NCBI GenBank assembly: GCA_019096065.1
Contig: JAGUCH010000004.1
Coordinates: forward strand, 6,014,001 to 6,078,000
Length of the DNA stretch: 64,000 bases
Origin: Paracyclopina nana
Taxonomy: Eukaryota; Arthropoda; Copepoda; Cyclopoida; Cyclopettidae
Direction of reading: 5' to 3'
A model generated the notes under the pieces. That model ran no database searches, was not told the origin of the DNA, and worked only from the letters and a program-made list of their open reading frames with translations. Below are positions 1 through 11,290 of the stretch, piece by piece (positions within the stretch are counted from its first letter, which is position 1; each line of letters starts with the position of its first letter). The position numbers and the translations under genes are program-made.

Positions 1-1254
1 TGAACCCTCGAGCTATCTGATCAACTAAATGTAAGGCAATTTTCATCATTATTCGATCTGTCATGCCAAAGACAGGTTTCTGGATATGAAGTGACTGAAT
101 GAAGCAAATTGCCTTGACTTTCATGAAAATTGACGAAAAGTATACCAAATGAATCCTAAAACAATTAGAAAAGCTACAAGCTTAGTCACAGCTCTTTTCT
201 TGTCCAGTTGAATGTGGAAATAGGCAAAAAAACATTTGTTTACATTTCAAAAATGATGTGATGACATCATGAATGGGTGGGCCAATGGTGCAAGAATTTG
301 CCCTACTTTCATAATGGCTGCTGTGGTATGGGATGGCAGTGTTTTAGACACATCCTTTAAGAGACAAATTTTACTGCAATTTTGGCACTTCTTGGAACAA
401 AATAAGAATTTGTCACTCCTAGCTCTTAGCTCCACTTCATGCTAATTTGGCGGAAATTTTAAAAATCAAAGCAAATGCAAAAATGCAAATATTTCCTTGA
501 GATTCAATCAGAACTCGACTTTAGTTAAATATTTAGGTACTTATTTCACAATTACTTAATTCCTTGACAATTTTTTCTTCATCAAAGTTGATTTTTGCCT
601 TCTGTTGTAGCATTTTATTTTTCCATCACTGACTTTTAGCAGCTCGGTTTGTTATACTCTTTCTGTACAGCTCTGCCTTTACTACCTTAGTTTTCCCCAC
701 AAAAAAGCTCAGCTGCTCTTGAGAACGAGATACTCTCAGCAAAATCTAGGGCTCTAGTTCTAACCTCGCTTTTTTAATGAGCTGACCTTCAAGCACTCTA
801 AATATTCTCTTAAGTAACTTTTTTGAAGAGACATATGTGAACGTAGCTATTTGCAGCTACATTATGGCTGGTTTGCAAGCGTTGCCTGATATTGTTACGT
901 AAGCTCCCTTTTTAGGTCGACCTATCCCTTTTGCTACTTAACAAAAAATTGGAAAACAAGGAAGGTTGAAAAGGTAGCCTCATTTTCAATCCCGATCTAA
1001 ATTCATGGTGATTGTCACTTCGATAATTACTGCACTTTTACCAGCAATTAGCAAACCATTGTTCCATTTTTGAAATAAAAACTCTTGACCTTGACTGTCA
1101 AATGATCGCTTTGAAATGTTCATTTATCATAAGACCCGACAAAAAAACTTATGAATCTGGAATTTTGTGTGGTATCTGTATTTGTCTGGTTAAGCCTCAG
1201 CAACAGGCCTCTAACTCTAACGGGTGAATAGGTGAGCAAAAGAGATATACTTTT
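1..1254. other. Intergenic, no gene seen
   Basis: AT-rich sequence downstream of the DNAJC7 stop codon. Only short unsupported open frames were found on either strand, with no family resemblance and no coding-like composition. The right end should include the DNAJC7 3' UTR. No repeat or RNA gene was recognised. Confidence 0.6.
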
Positions 1255-3407
1255 TTATCCAAACTGAAAATAGGTACCACCTCCAGGTCCACCTCCGCCA
1301 AAATTGAAGCTAGCTCCGTGTGGCATTCCACCTCCTCCTCCACCTCCTCCAAAAAAGGCTTGGAAGATATGATTAGGGTCGATTTCAGAAGCAAATCCAG
1401 CTCCGTGGCCTTCAAGGTCGTCAATGTCATGGCCATTGTCGTAGCGTGACCTTTTCTTGGCGTCTGAAAGCACTCCATACGCCTCTCCAACCTCTTTGAA
1501 TTTTTTCTCGTGTTCCTTCTTTTCCGCTTCAGAGGCTCCAGAATGACGATCTAAAAAAACGTAATTAGTACCTTATTGTGAAGGTGACACAATTTTCATT
1601 TTACCTGGATGGTGAACTAGAGCACGTTTTCGGTAAGCCTTTTTGATTTCATCGTCGTTCGCATTGCGGCCAACTCCCAAGATTTTGTAGTAATCTTTAC
1701 GCTTGCTCTTTTTCAACTCGAGCTTTGCAGTGGCCAAAAGTTGCCTATATTCCGCATTTCCCCTCTCCATTTTGTTGACAGCCTCAAAGTCTCGCACGGC
1801 TTCCTCGTACCTCTCAAGATCCATATAGGACCGGCCTCTTCTTACGAAAGCTTTCAAGTACGAAGCATCCAGGGCGATGGCTTTGTCACAATCGGACACA
1901 GAGTCTTCGAATTTTTTGAGCTATGAACAAACTATTGATGTATAGCTAGCCTTACTGCAGCTTTGCGTAGGTTCATACCTTAGCAGAAACCATGGCTCGG
2001 TTAAAGTACAGCTTGGCATTTGTGGCCTTATTGTTGGGGTCAATTTCCAACGCTTGAGAATACAGGTCCAAAGCTTTTGCAAGGTCGTTGCTTTTAAAGG
2101 CTGCGTTGCCATCATCCTTTGTCTGCTTTAGAGCTTTAGCCCTCTAGAACCAAAAAAGTGGTGACACTCATCAAAAGCGGAATTGGTTAGCACGATACCT
2201 TATAAGTTTCTCTGGCCATTCTATGGTCTGGAGCCAGTTTGAGAACTTGCTGGAAATGAGTAAAGGCCTTGTCCACAAAATCCTCATAGTAGAGACAAAG
2301 GCCGCGCACAAACATCGCATCCGCATTCATGCTATCACTTCTCAACAGGTCATTGGCGAGGTTCTGTGCTTCGGGGTAGCGTCCGAGATAAGCAAGGCAT
2401 TCAGCCTTTTTAACTTTGAGCCTTTTGGACGCGACAGCCAAGTTGAGGCTTTGCTCGATATTGAACAAGGCTGTTCTGTAGTCATTGGTCTGCCAGGCGG
2501 CATCGAAATCGGACTGTTTTCTGTCTAGGAATTCGCAATTCTGCTTCTCCGCATCGAAGGCCTTCGTTGATGGCTCCAATGACATTCCATGTTGGATAGC
2601 CTTCAAGGTCAGACAACAGAATAATTACCATGAATGCCATGAAAATGCACTACAGAATGTTTCAGCTTCAAGGTTGGCTCAGAGGCTTTTGAAGGGCAGA
2701 CATGGTTGTCGCGTTATTTACAGACTACTAGTAAAGCCTTTTTCAATCAATGATCACGAAAGTTCTGTCAATCACTGTTAAGAAACAGCCAAGAACATGA
2801 GTAGACTATTCGATGCTTGAAATTGAAAGTGAATTTTTAGCTTATCGGATGGTTTGAAAGATTGAAGATAAAGCTTTTAGATATTTTTTGAGAATAGAGT
2901 AGGCCTGATCTTTTTTTCTATCACAGCATGCTTGTTTGCTACTCAACTTGGTTAAGTCGTTTTCTAACTTTGGCAGCTTATAAAAGCATGTACCTGTTTG
3001 GCTGATGGAATTTCACCGAGAGCTATGCAGCACTTAGCAATTCGGACGTAACCCTTGATGAAATTGACATCTAACGCGACGGCAGTTTTTGCGTCATCTA
3101 GAGCCCTTTGGTACTGGGACAGCATCATATGGCAGGCCGAGCGGTTTCCATAATAGGCCGGATTTTCGGGACACAGTTCAATGGCCTCTGAGTACTTTGC
3201 CAATGCCTCCATGTATTTCTTAGCCTTGTAAAAGTCATTTCCCTCCTCTTTCCTTTCTTCCGCAGATCTGAAATTTGCTCAAAATTCGCACTGGGCATTT
3301 TGGCGAGAAAAAACAATTAACACCGACCTTTTTGCGTCTTTCTCAACTTCGACGATTTCGACGTCGTCACATTGTGACTCCGTCTCCATTTCTTCGCCTG
3401 CCGCCAT
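1255..3407 (-). CDS. DNAJC7: DNAJC7 / TPR2 co-chaperone, six exons
   Basis: Hsp70/Hsp90 co-chaperone with tandem TPR repeats followed by a C-terminal J domain; cytosolic in known animals. Exons on the minus strand: 3407-3328, 3267-2994, 2600-2199, 2143-1979, 1920-1605 and 1550-1255, giving 510 aa. TPR segments fill roughly residues 30-370. [18 protein letters not shown] stretch then opens the J domain, as in vertebrate DNAJC7. The HPD motif that stimulates Hsp70 ATPase is split: exon 5 ends in HHP plus one base, and exon 6 supplies the rest of the Asp codon, so HPD appears only after splicing. The tail has a run of eight glycines and ends in FQFG, like the vertebrate FFQFG end. The start is the ATG giving [11 protein letters not shown]; the frame is open 20 codons upstream to another ATG, but the shorter start fits the family. 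The gene is divergent from cyclin Y. All introns are GT-AG. Confidence 0.95.
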
Positions 3408-4122
3408 TTTTTGAGGATGATGGGACAAAAGAAACCACGACCTTGTTATTAGACCACACTGAGTCAAGAAAGCCCTCCTCCTGCGGCCTCTGAGGTTCTA
3501 CTTTCACCCACGTCTCTCACCCCAAGGAAAATTTTCGCCCAAAGAACGAGGGATCGCTTTTTCGCTCAAATTTCCTAACTTTCGTCATCTATCTTCAAAA
3601 CTGAGTTCTTCCAACTTTAAAAGATCATATTAATGGTTATTTTATTGATAATGTTGATTGAAAAGCATGATTTCACCTTTTAATGTGGATTTTCGCTGAT
3701 ATGGCGGAACCTCAGCAGAAATATTGCCTCAGATCTATAGGTACAGTTACTAAGTTTGGTTCGGGTTTTGCTAGGCAGACTGGGCAAAACATCGTTATTT
3801 TCTGCCCACAAAAACTCACGAAATAGCTACATTTGGCATTTTTATCGATGAACACTACGCTAAAAAATCTCCAAATCAGCCCACATTTCGGCTAGTCAGA
3901 AATCATTTTATTTGGGCCGTCAAGTTTTGTATCTGCTGTGTGAGTGACTGTGAGCACTTTAAACTTGAAGTCATGCAGTAGTTGTGGTACTCGACCGGCT
4001 TCAAAAGCTTCGACATCCTGGAGAACAGCTCATTGTGTGTTTTCTCAACAATGGATCCGTGACAGCTCGTCTGGTTGTGTTTTTCGTCTTCGAGCCTAAA
4101 ATAAAACGCCGGCTTTGCCACA
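3408..4122. promoter_or_regulatory. Shared divergent promoter region DNAJC7 / CCNY
   Basis: The 715 bp between the start codons of DNAJC7 (minus) and cyclin Y (plus) must hold the 5' UTRs and promoters of both genes. I see no convincing TATA box near either start and no open frame that looks coding. Its regulatory role is inferred from position only. Confidence 0.4.
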
Positions 4123-5853
4123 ATGGGAAACGTAGAGTCATGCTGCGCCTATGGGGCATCACCGCGGGCTGATCGCACCCCAAAATTGAAGCCCGGCGGA
4201 GGATATCGCGGCCAGTCGAATCGCGCAAACGGCCATTTCCATCAACAACTTCACAACGAATACGATGGAATTTCGCCGGATCCCTCTGCATCTGACAGAG
4301 GCTTTGCCAGCTCCAGAGGGGGACCTCCACGCAGTGAAGAAAGTGTTGGCAACCTTCAGCATATTTCCGAGCGAGAGCCAGACGATTGGGAGGAAGATCC
4401 CTCGTTGCATCCCACCAGAGAAACCCTATTCATGGAAAAGTCAAGAAGATCCATACAGAGTAAGAAGCTTATCAGCTAAGCCAAAAAATAAATAGGCTTA
4501 AGTTCCGAAAAGTACCATTCATTCATAGAATCAGAATCGCAGACTTTGCCTATAGTAACAATAAGGTTTTCTTCTTTTTAAACATGCAAAGGTTTCTGCA
4601 TGTACATACTGAACCAAGAAATCTGATAAGCTAGTGGTACTAAGCTAAAGTGCTGGAAAATGCACTTAAAAAGATCGGCTGTCCAGCCCTTCGAGATTTA
4701 GATTAAGCCTCCTGACTGAGTCATGGCACATGTTCACGATTATCTTTTACCTCATGAATCGAATATTTTTTCATTGTTGTATCATGGCAAAATGCACATT
4801 TTATGCAAGCCAGCCAGGGTGTGCCAAGCCTTAAAAATATTTAATGCTGTTTTTCAGACGGCCTCGTGAGGAAACGTAGTCAAATGCAACTCGCCCAATC
4901 CACTGGGGATGTGCGTGTCATCAAAAAGTCTAGCTCGTGCTCAACCATTTACGTGGACGAGTCCACCGTGTCGCAGCCCAATCTGAAAAACACAATCAAG
5001 GTTGTTTCTTTGGCCATTTATTACCACATCAAAAACCGAACGTCCAACCAAGTTTTGGACATCTTCGACGAGAAAATCCACCCACTCACGGTAAAAAACA
5101 AATGGCATCTCACGTGCGCAGTTAAGAGCACTTATTGTATTTTGAAGAAACATATCTTCTTGCAGAGAGACGGCGTGCCATCGGACTACAACCGGTACAA
5201 CCCAGAACACAGGCAAATATACAAATTCATCCGGACCTTGTTCAACGCAGCACAATTGACTGCCGAGTGTGCCATAGTGACGTTAGTTTACATTGAGAGG
5301 TGATGCCCTAAGCTTAATTTTTTATTTGGGCGTATTTTGCATTAATTACTTTTTCAGGTTGATCAAATATGCCGAAGTAGACATTTCCCCTGGCAGCTGG
5401 AAACGCATCACACTCATGTCCATTTTGCTGGCGAGCAAGGTGTGGGATGACCAAGCTGTGTGGAATGTCGATTATTGTCAAATCCTTAAAGATCTTACCG
5501 TTGAGGACGTGTAAGTTTGCTTCAGCTCAGAGCGTCTTAAACCAAATAATTAACAACTTTTTCCCCTCAGCAATGAATTGGAACGCGAATTCCTGCACTT
5601 GCTGCAGTTCAACACAAACGTGCCTCAAAGCGTGTTTGTCAAGTACTACTTTGACCTGAGGACCCTGGCTGAGGCCAACGACCTCTCCTACCCTCCAGAA
5701 ATCTTGACCAAGGAGCGAGCTACCAAGTTGGAGGCTATGACTATGCCTTTCGACGACAAAATGTCCCAAGAGATACTGCAGCACAGCGTGCGACGATGGG
5801 CTAGTGTGGACAAGCTGTTCGTCAAGCCTCGAAGCCTCGCCATACTTTCATGA
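4123..5853 (+). CDS. CCNY: Cyclin Y, five exons
   Basis: Membrane-anchored cyclin that activates CDK14/16-type kinases and promotes LRP6 phosphorylation in Wnt signalling in animals. Exons 4123-4459, 4858-5090, 5166-5299, 5358-5510 and 5571-5853 give 379 aa. The protein starts MGNVESCC: Gly2 is a myristoylation site and the nearby cysteines can be palmitoylated, exactly as in vertebrate CCNY (MGNTTSCC). The cyclin box, about residues 190-320, contains the family signatures [20 protein letters not shown] and [11 protein letters not shown] almost unchanged. The upstream [19 protein letters not shown] segment is also diagnostic. The N-terminal region between the myristoyl site and LQHISERE is longer than in human and Gly/Ser/Pro-rich. 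It is convergent with the kelch gene, with a gap under 250 bp. Confidence 0.96.
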
Positions 5854-6030
5854 TTTGCATTTCCTAGAGTAGTGCAAAGCTCTTCTCTTCCAACCATCGC
5901 AGCTCATACTTCTATGGAGGAGACTTTCTCTCCTTTTCTTCAAACGCTTTTGAAGATATATTATAGTAATTCTACTCTTCTTAATCATAACAATACGAGA
6001 ATAACAAATGTCAGCTTTCAAAAATCAAAT

Positions 6031-6036
6031 TTTATT
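6031..6036 (-). terminator. Poly(A) signal of the kelch gene
   Basis: AATAAA on the minus strand, about 56 nt after the kelch gene stop codon and in the short gap between the two convergent genes. Supported by hexamer and position only. Confidence 0.5.
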
Positions 6037-6091
6037 CAAGTGCGCAAACTTTACTCTGCAGGGCCCTGCATTTTAAAAGTATTTTGTACTC

Positions 6092-7430
6092 CTAACAAAA
6101 ATCATCTGGAACACTAAAAGCGACTGCTCCGTACCTAGGAACAGAAAGTTTGGAGCTCAACTGAACCCAATTGTTGCAGTTGTATCCATAACAAGAGAGC
6201 TCGTAAAAATTGCCGTTTATGCTCGCTTTGTCCCATCCTCCCGTGACAACCACTCCACTTCCATTTGACGCGGTTACCATATTCAATCCCCAAACTTTCA
6301 TGGGCAATTCAGGGCCTGTAGTTAGGTCATTCGAAAATAGTTACTCAAATTAGCAATCTTAGCTAGATCATTTAAATACCTGAATACCAATTTAGTCCAC
6401 TTGGAACAATCATGATTTCGGTGGAACTTAGGGCTTCATCATTATAAGTGTATCCACCTGTCACTACCACGTAAGTGTAACCGTAAGAATAATAGACACC
6501 ACACGCATGTTCACTTCTGGCCCTGCTCATGCTTGGCCCTGGCCTCCAAACAGAAGTGACTAAGTTGAGAAACCAGACCTCATTCGTATACATGTTATCT
6601 CCAGTTTTCCCTCCAATAATCATTGCTTCATCGTCAGAGATTTTCAAGAAGCAATGCCCTTGCAATCCCACTGGCATTGATGGGCCATAATTAATATTAA
6701 ACAGTCCATAGGTATTAATGATTTCTGTTGTTCTAGAATAAGCTGATCCATTGAATCCTCCACTCACTAGAATGTGAGCTGAATCAAAGGCTATGGAGGC
6801 CAAACCAGCCCTTTTTTCAATCATCTTTATGAAAAAGGTATCGTGCCCAAGAAAGCTGCAGTAGTTGGTGATGTTGTCATCGCTCAGACGTCCGCCGCAA
6901 ATGATGGGCCCACCTTTCATAAGTTGACCAGTCGCAGCCACTACTCTATAAGTAGCATTTTCTTGCTGTTTGCATGATCTTTCTCCATTTATGTCAATGA
7001 CTTCCGTTTTATTGGCCGAATAGAATGGCCATCCATTTGCAATCAATACTTTCCCTAAATTGAATAATTGACATAGAAAACAGAACATTTTAAGGATTTT
7101 TTTCAACAGAGAAACTTATACCTGCTGTGTAGACAGGCAGTATAACTATGTCTACCAAGTTTGTCGAGTTCGTTGTGGTAGTCGTTGAAGAAGTTGTTGT
7201 TGAGTGGCCATGTTCCTCAGCTTCATCAACGCTGATGGAAGCTTCAAATGATCCATGAAAGAAGGCATTAAAGGAAACTTCCATTTTCGGAGATTCTCCT
7301 TCATCACGGGGATTAGCGCGGGAACGTACAGTCCCGCAGAAGTAAAATGCGACCAAGACAATCTAAAAAATGATCCCTTAATAAAATGAATTAGGAAAAC
7401 TTCTGCTAAACCCACAACTTTCAATTGCAT
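6092..7430 (-). CDS. Secreted kelch-repeat beta-propeller protein, no BTB domain
   Basis: Four exons on the minus strand: 7430-7419, 7362-7122, 7054-6380 and 6315-6092, giving 383 aa. The first exon codes only for MQLK. Joining it to exon 2 gives MQLKIVLVAFYFCGTVRSRA, a clear signal peptide, so secretion is likely. A Ser/Thr-rich linker (STTTSSTTTTTNST) follows. The rest consists of kelch-like blades with paired glycines: ICGGRL, LVSGGFNG, IIGGKTGD, VVTGGYTY and VVTGGWD. There is no BTB, BACK or galactose-oxidase catalytic region, so it is probably a binding propeller rather than a ubiquitin-ligase adaptor or enzyme. Several NxS/T sites fit an extracellular protein. The tiny exon 1 with donor AAA|GTTGTG is inferred; the alternative is an unspliced read that loses the signal peptide. 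The ligand is unknown. Confidence 0.82.
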
Positions 7431-8498
7431 AGTGCTAGCTTAGATTCTTGCAACTGAGTGATGGTGGCGAGTAATTTAGGTCCTTTTATATACGTAACAA
7501 TCCTCTAAAAGCACAAATGTTAAACATCGTAATGTCCTGTCATCAAGGGTTTGCAAGAACGCTAGCATGCATTCAGCCTAGCGGCAGATTTAGTTATATT
7601 TTGATGACTACATAGGGAATAGCAGAAAATTCAATTAAATGATCACAGCAGCCTCTCTCATTGATTTTATCGTTGGACACGTAGATAATACCAAACGACC
7701 AAGTAGCAAACACAAAGGAGAAACAAAATTTTCAGAAAGCTTATGCGTCTAGTGTGTTATGGGCAGAAAATCTGAAGTCATGGCTTATCACTATCCATAA
7801 AATAAAATCTTAATTATAATTTGCGTCTCTAATGTGATTCATTTTTCACCTGCACTAAAGATTTTGATAAAAAACATATTGACCCCTCTATAAATTAAAA
7901 AAGTGTTTCGAGGCTTTATGCCTCCGTTTCAAGACAAAAGTTAGATCTCACAATGTTATGGAGATGTTCTATTGCAAATATCATTAAAATGGAAAACAGC
8001 GGGAAGTATAGGCAAGAATTTTTTCCAACAAGGTAACAGTTTATTTAGAAAGTAAGCTTGTAAATGCTTCCCGGGTGGTACTTTAATTATTTTATTATAT
8101 AATCATAATTTTATTCAATATATAATTATATAAAATTATGATTATATATCATAATTATAATAATAATTATCATATTTATATAAAATTATGATTGTATGTA
8201 TAATTTTAAGGAAAACTATGAAACTGAAAACAAACGTACTTTCATGCTCCAGCTGTGTTATTCATCATCCTGACAAAATTCGCCAAAAACAAAAAACCTT
8301 TTAATGCAGATTTTAATATCATCAATCTTCACCAGTCTACATTTTAAAAGCACAAATGGTCTCTACCTCAAAACATCTGCAAGCATTTCTATATGTTATT
8401 TTATACTTATTTAGCCTTATTAGGTGGTAAACTATTCATTGCACTTGTGCTAAAACTGCAACGTTTAGTAGCGAAATAACTTTATTCATTTAACGCTA
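7431..8498. other. AT-rich intergenic region
   Basis: Strongly AT-rich, with no open frame that looks coding. It holds the 5' flank of the kelch gene (right of 7430) and the 3' flank of the small secreted gene. The AT palindrome is listed separately. Confidence 0.55.
8085..8210. repeat. AT-rich imperfect palindrome with ATAATTATAA-type repeats
   Basis: Almost pure A/T tract built from overlapping copies of TATAATTATA-like words and a repeated TATAAAATTATGATT motif in both orientations. It could fold into a long hairpin. It may be a decayed MITE or simple-sequence expansion; no clean terminal repeats or target duplication were seen. Confidence 0.5.
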
Positions 8499-9030
8499 CT
8501 ACAAAACAATTATAGTTTGTTTTCCATGATTAACAATGTTCCAGTTGATCATTTTGTCACGTTGAGCTGTTGGAGATGCCTTTGCTCTTCCCCTAAGGCT
8601 ATCGTAAATTTGCTTTTCTAGCATGTCTTGAAATGCTGGGTTAGGATCACGAATCATAACATCTTGGCTGTATTCTCCTGCTTTTTCAGCAGACTTCTTG
8701 CCGTAGCTTTGCCCATATTCACCATCTTTTTCAGTAGCATTGGAATAGTTGTTGTCCTAGACAAAAATGCGAGAAAGCCATTATGGAAAAATGAGTTACT
8801 ACAAATGGCAATGACCTCACTGCATAATTTTGGCTGTCTTTTGGTGGGTCATTCAAGTACTCCGCTTTGACCTTTTCTGACAGCTCTGGAGGTAAAACCT
8901 CTTTTTCGGGGTAAGCATCTTCCTTGTCTGTTGTCTCTAAGCTTTTACACCAGCAAAGTCTGCTCACAAGCAACAGATAAGTCCATATGACATAAGAAGC
9001 CATTTTGAAAAGCCACAGTATCTTACTCAT
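8499..9030 (-). CDS. Small secreted protein, unrecognised
   Basis: Two exons on the minus strand, 9030-8821 and 8756-8499. They give 155 aa from the first ATG, or 146 aa from the in-frame ATG at 9003. The shorter form begins with a good signal peptide (MASYVIWTYLLLVSRLCWC), so 9003 may be the used start; the upstream ATG adds nine residues ahead of it. The mature chain is hydrophilic and charged. It has a PPELSEKVKAEYLNDPPKD segment, a Tyr/Gly/Lys stretch (EYGQSYGKKSAEKAGEY) and a basic tail ending in QTIIVL. There are no cysteines after the signal peptide. The intron is 64 bp with GTGAGG and CTAG ends, and splicing keeps frame. I do not recognise a family. It is divergent from GOLGA7. Confidence 0.65.
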
Positions 9031-9391
9031 TAATCATGCTTAAATGACCCTACAATCCATAAATCAAACTTTTGCATCGAAACGCAACTTTTTTGGCCGC
9101 AATGATTCTTTTCTGGATTTCAAAATTGCTTTAAAAAAATTTCCGTTATTAACCAATCAAGGAAAAAAGGGTTGATGCAATTTGTTAAAATTATATGAAG
9201 GTGTGGTAGCCTTGTTTGAATTTCCCGCTTTTCTCAATAGCAGGCTGAGGATCGATATCAGCCCTAAACTCAGTAGTGAGGCAGCTTGAAATTACGGCTG
9301 TTTGGGCAGACGTGAGCTTAAGTCAAAGAATATTTTTGTTCTCGTGTGTAGTTAATTTTTCCGTCAAATTGCAAGGCCGCAAAATAAATAA
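9031..9391. promoter_or_regulatory. Divergent promoter region, secreted orphan / GOLGA7
   Basis: 361 bp between the two divergent start codons. No coding frame and no distinct core promoter element were recognised. A role in transcription is inferred from position. Confidence 0.35.
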
Positions 9392-9883
9392 ATGAGCGTG
9401 TACAGAAACACCCGAGGTGGAGGCGCTCCAACGGACGGCTCAGTCGTCCAACAACAGCCTCAAACGACCACCATTTCGCACGCCAATTGCCGAAAAGTCT
9501 TCATCCAACGTGACTACTCCGAAGGGTCCGGCGTTCGATTCCAAACGCGATTTCCCGTCGAGCTTCAGGACAAGATCGAGAGAGAGCAATTCGAGTACAC
9601 CGTGAAAATGATGAATAGCATGTATGCGGAGGCTGAAAAGGCCAACTGCTCCACGTTTTGCGAAGGCTGCATGGCCTGTCTGACAGCTTACATCATCTAT
9701 TTCTGCTCGGAGACCCATTACGAAAAGTGCTTGAAAAAGGTGGCTAGGTTTGTTGTCGAGCAAAACGAGCAAGTGTGGACCAAGCGAGGACTCTTGATTA
9801 CCGACCCAATTGAGCGGGGACTACGTGTGATTGAAATCAGCATCCTTACCGAACCTGCCACTCCTCATGGACCCAACAACTAA
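9392..9883 (+). CDS. GOLGA7: Golgin A7 (GCP16), palmitoyltransferase cofactor
   Basis: Single-exon 163 aa protein. In animals GOLGA7 is a Golgi-associated subunit that binds DHHC9-type palmitoyltransferases, which modify Ras proteins. The GOLGA7/ERF4 domain spans about residues 35-152, with [37 protein letters not shown] and [16 protein letters not shown] all near-identical to the vertebrate protein. The CxxC in [10 protein letters not shown] matches the palmitoylated cysteines of GCP16. The N-terminal 34 residues are low-complexity, Gly/Gln-rich and longer than in human. The stop codon is followed after 20 nt by the DNTTIP1 start codon on the same strand, with no AATAAA between them, so the two probably share a transcript. 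Confidence 0.95.
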   Translation: MSVYRNTRGGGAPTDGSVVQQQPQTTTISHANCRKVFIQRDYSEGSGVRFQTRFPVELQDKIEREQFEYTVKMMNSMYAEAEKANCSTFCEGCMACLTAYIIYFCSETHYEKCLKKVARFVVEQNEQVWTKRGLLITDPIERGLRVIEISILTEPATPHGPNN

Positions 9884-9903
9884 CCATTAGTTATTTTGAC
9901 AAG

Positions 9904-11151
9904 ATGACTAACAACCGGTGCCAAAGGCAGCGCAATGTCGATGCCATTGCGCGCAGCTCAATTCACGAGTCTTTGGCCACTCCCTCGTCCCACATGGCGA
10001 TGGCCAGATGCAAATCTTCCACACTCAACGACCCAAAGCAGGCCCTCGACCTCATCAGGTCCTTGGTGCAGACCGAGCTTAATGAAAAGGTGCAAATAAT
10101 CATGCAAGAGTATGTGGAGGCCGTCTTTCAGCCAGCCATTCAGAACATTCGTAAGAACCTCCTCATCAGTGACCAGGACAATTTACTGCTCGAGGAAGTG
10201 TGCTGCAGTGCTTTAGATCACGCCAAAGACATGTTTAAAGTGCACCGGAACAAAGCTGTTCACCTGAATCAAATCGCCGGATCTTCTGGATCTGAGGTCG
10301 GCGGGACCAATCACACCACCAACGGACAAGCCTTGATCACGGCCTCGGTGGCGACCAGGATGGCGGTCAAGCGGAAACTGGCCAGGTCGATGGAGGCTAG
10401 TGAGAAGGCGAAAAAGCGAACCAAATCTGACTTGGCACTCGTCTCGCCCGAGGGGAAACCCGTGCGGCGCGAAGGTCCCAAGTGGGACGCCAAACGTATC
10501 AATTCAAATACGCTTTTCATCCTGGGTTCGAAGGCCTGTAAATTGCTGGGCTATAAGCGGAGCAGCCGCCTTTATTGCACTCATGCCTCGTTATTCAAGT
10601 ACACCCTCGATCAGGAGGACAAAGAGAGGCTGATTGAGGCGAATGTCATTCCTGACAATTGTGGGGGTAGCAAGGTCAACATTTTGGTGGCAGAGGATGT
10701 GGTTGAAATCGCAGAAAACATGGACTTGTCACCGGCCGAAATCCTTGCCCAGTCCTTCAAGTGTCCGCCGAACATGATTGACAAAATGAAAATCTTCATT
10801 GATCTCGTCAAAACCGACCCCGGTGAAAGTGATGAAATGCTGCTGAAAAAAGTGATTCCAGTTTCGAGCAGTGCTGATTCCAGCGGCAGCACCGATTCCG
10901 TGCATGATATCCTTAGCGAAATGAAGAGTGAAAACGTCGTGTCGGAAGAAGATTTAGGCTTCTTGCAGAACATGAACCTCACTTCCCTTGTTCGGGAGTT
11001 CGAGATGGAGGCCAACGGCCAGGGATCACCGCATTTGGGCATTCTCTCTCTCGTCTCAGAAAACCCCTTCTCTGAGCTGGTCTCCGATGATCACCAGCAA
11101 GATAACGGCAATGATATGGCCGACTCTCTGAACGACATCGGCTTTGAGTGA
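9904..11151 (+). CDS. DNTTIP1: DNTTIP1 (TdIF1), MiDAC deacetylase complex subunit
   Basis: Single-exon 415 aa protein. DNTTIP1 is a nuclear scaffold of the mitotic histone deacetylase complex (MiDAC) with HDAC1/2 and MIDEAS. The N-terminal dimerisation region is about residues 45-125 (ALDLIRSLVQTELNEKVQII onwards). A basic linker with a nuclear-localisation-like KKRTK follows. The C-terminal SKI/SNO/DAC-like DNA-binding domain begins at GPKWDAKRINSNTLFILGSK and continues through LFKYTLDQEDKERLIE, matching the vertebrate family in order and spacing. A Ser/Asp-rich tail of about 110 residues extends beyond the family core. The start at 9904 is the first in-frame ATG; MAMARCKSS about 30 codons in is an alternative. 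It lies 20 nt after GOLGA7. Confidence 0.88.
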   Translation: MTNNRCQRQRNVDAIARSSIHESLATPSSHMAMARCKSSTLNDPKQALDLIRSLVQTELNEKVQIIMQEYVEAVFQPAIQNIRKNLLISDQDNLLLEEVCCSALDHAKDMFKVHRNKAVHLNQIAGSSGSEVGGTNHTTNGQALITASVATRMAVKRKLARSMEASEKAKKRTKSDLALVSPEGKPVRREGPKWDAKRINSNTLFILGSKACKLLGYKRSSRLYCTHASLFKYTLDQEDKERLIEANVIPDNCGGSKVNILVAEDVVEIAENMDLSPAEILAQSFKCPPNMIDKMKIFIDLVKTDPGESDEMLLKKVIPVSSSADSSGSTDSVHDILSEMKSENVVSEEDLGFLQNMNLTSLVREFEMEANGQGSPHLGILSLVSENPFSELVSDDHQQDNGNDMADSLNDIGFE

Positions 11152-11247
11152 ATTTCCTTCCTTTTTCATTTTTATCTATTTAACAGCGAGTTAAATCCCA
11201 AATTTGTAGGGCCGTGTATTGGGCTCACTTTTTCGTAGTGTGCAAAT

Positions 11248-11253
11248 AATAAA
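11248..11253 (+). terminator. Poly(A) signal of DNTTIP1
   Basis: AATAAA about 97 nt after the DNTTIP1 stop, in the 140 bp convergent gap before the zinc-finger gene's stop codon. It could end the GOLGA7-DNTTIP1 transcript. Confidence 0.6.
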
Positions 11254-11290
11254 ACTTTCACTTGGACCATATGGGTATTAGCAGTGCGTG

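Noticed and set aside
8085..8210. Replication origin or cruciform in the AT palindrome
   Set aside because: AT richness and dyad symmetry alone do not show origin function in an animal genome.
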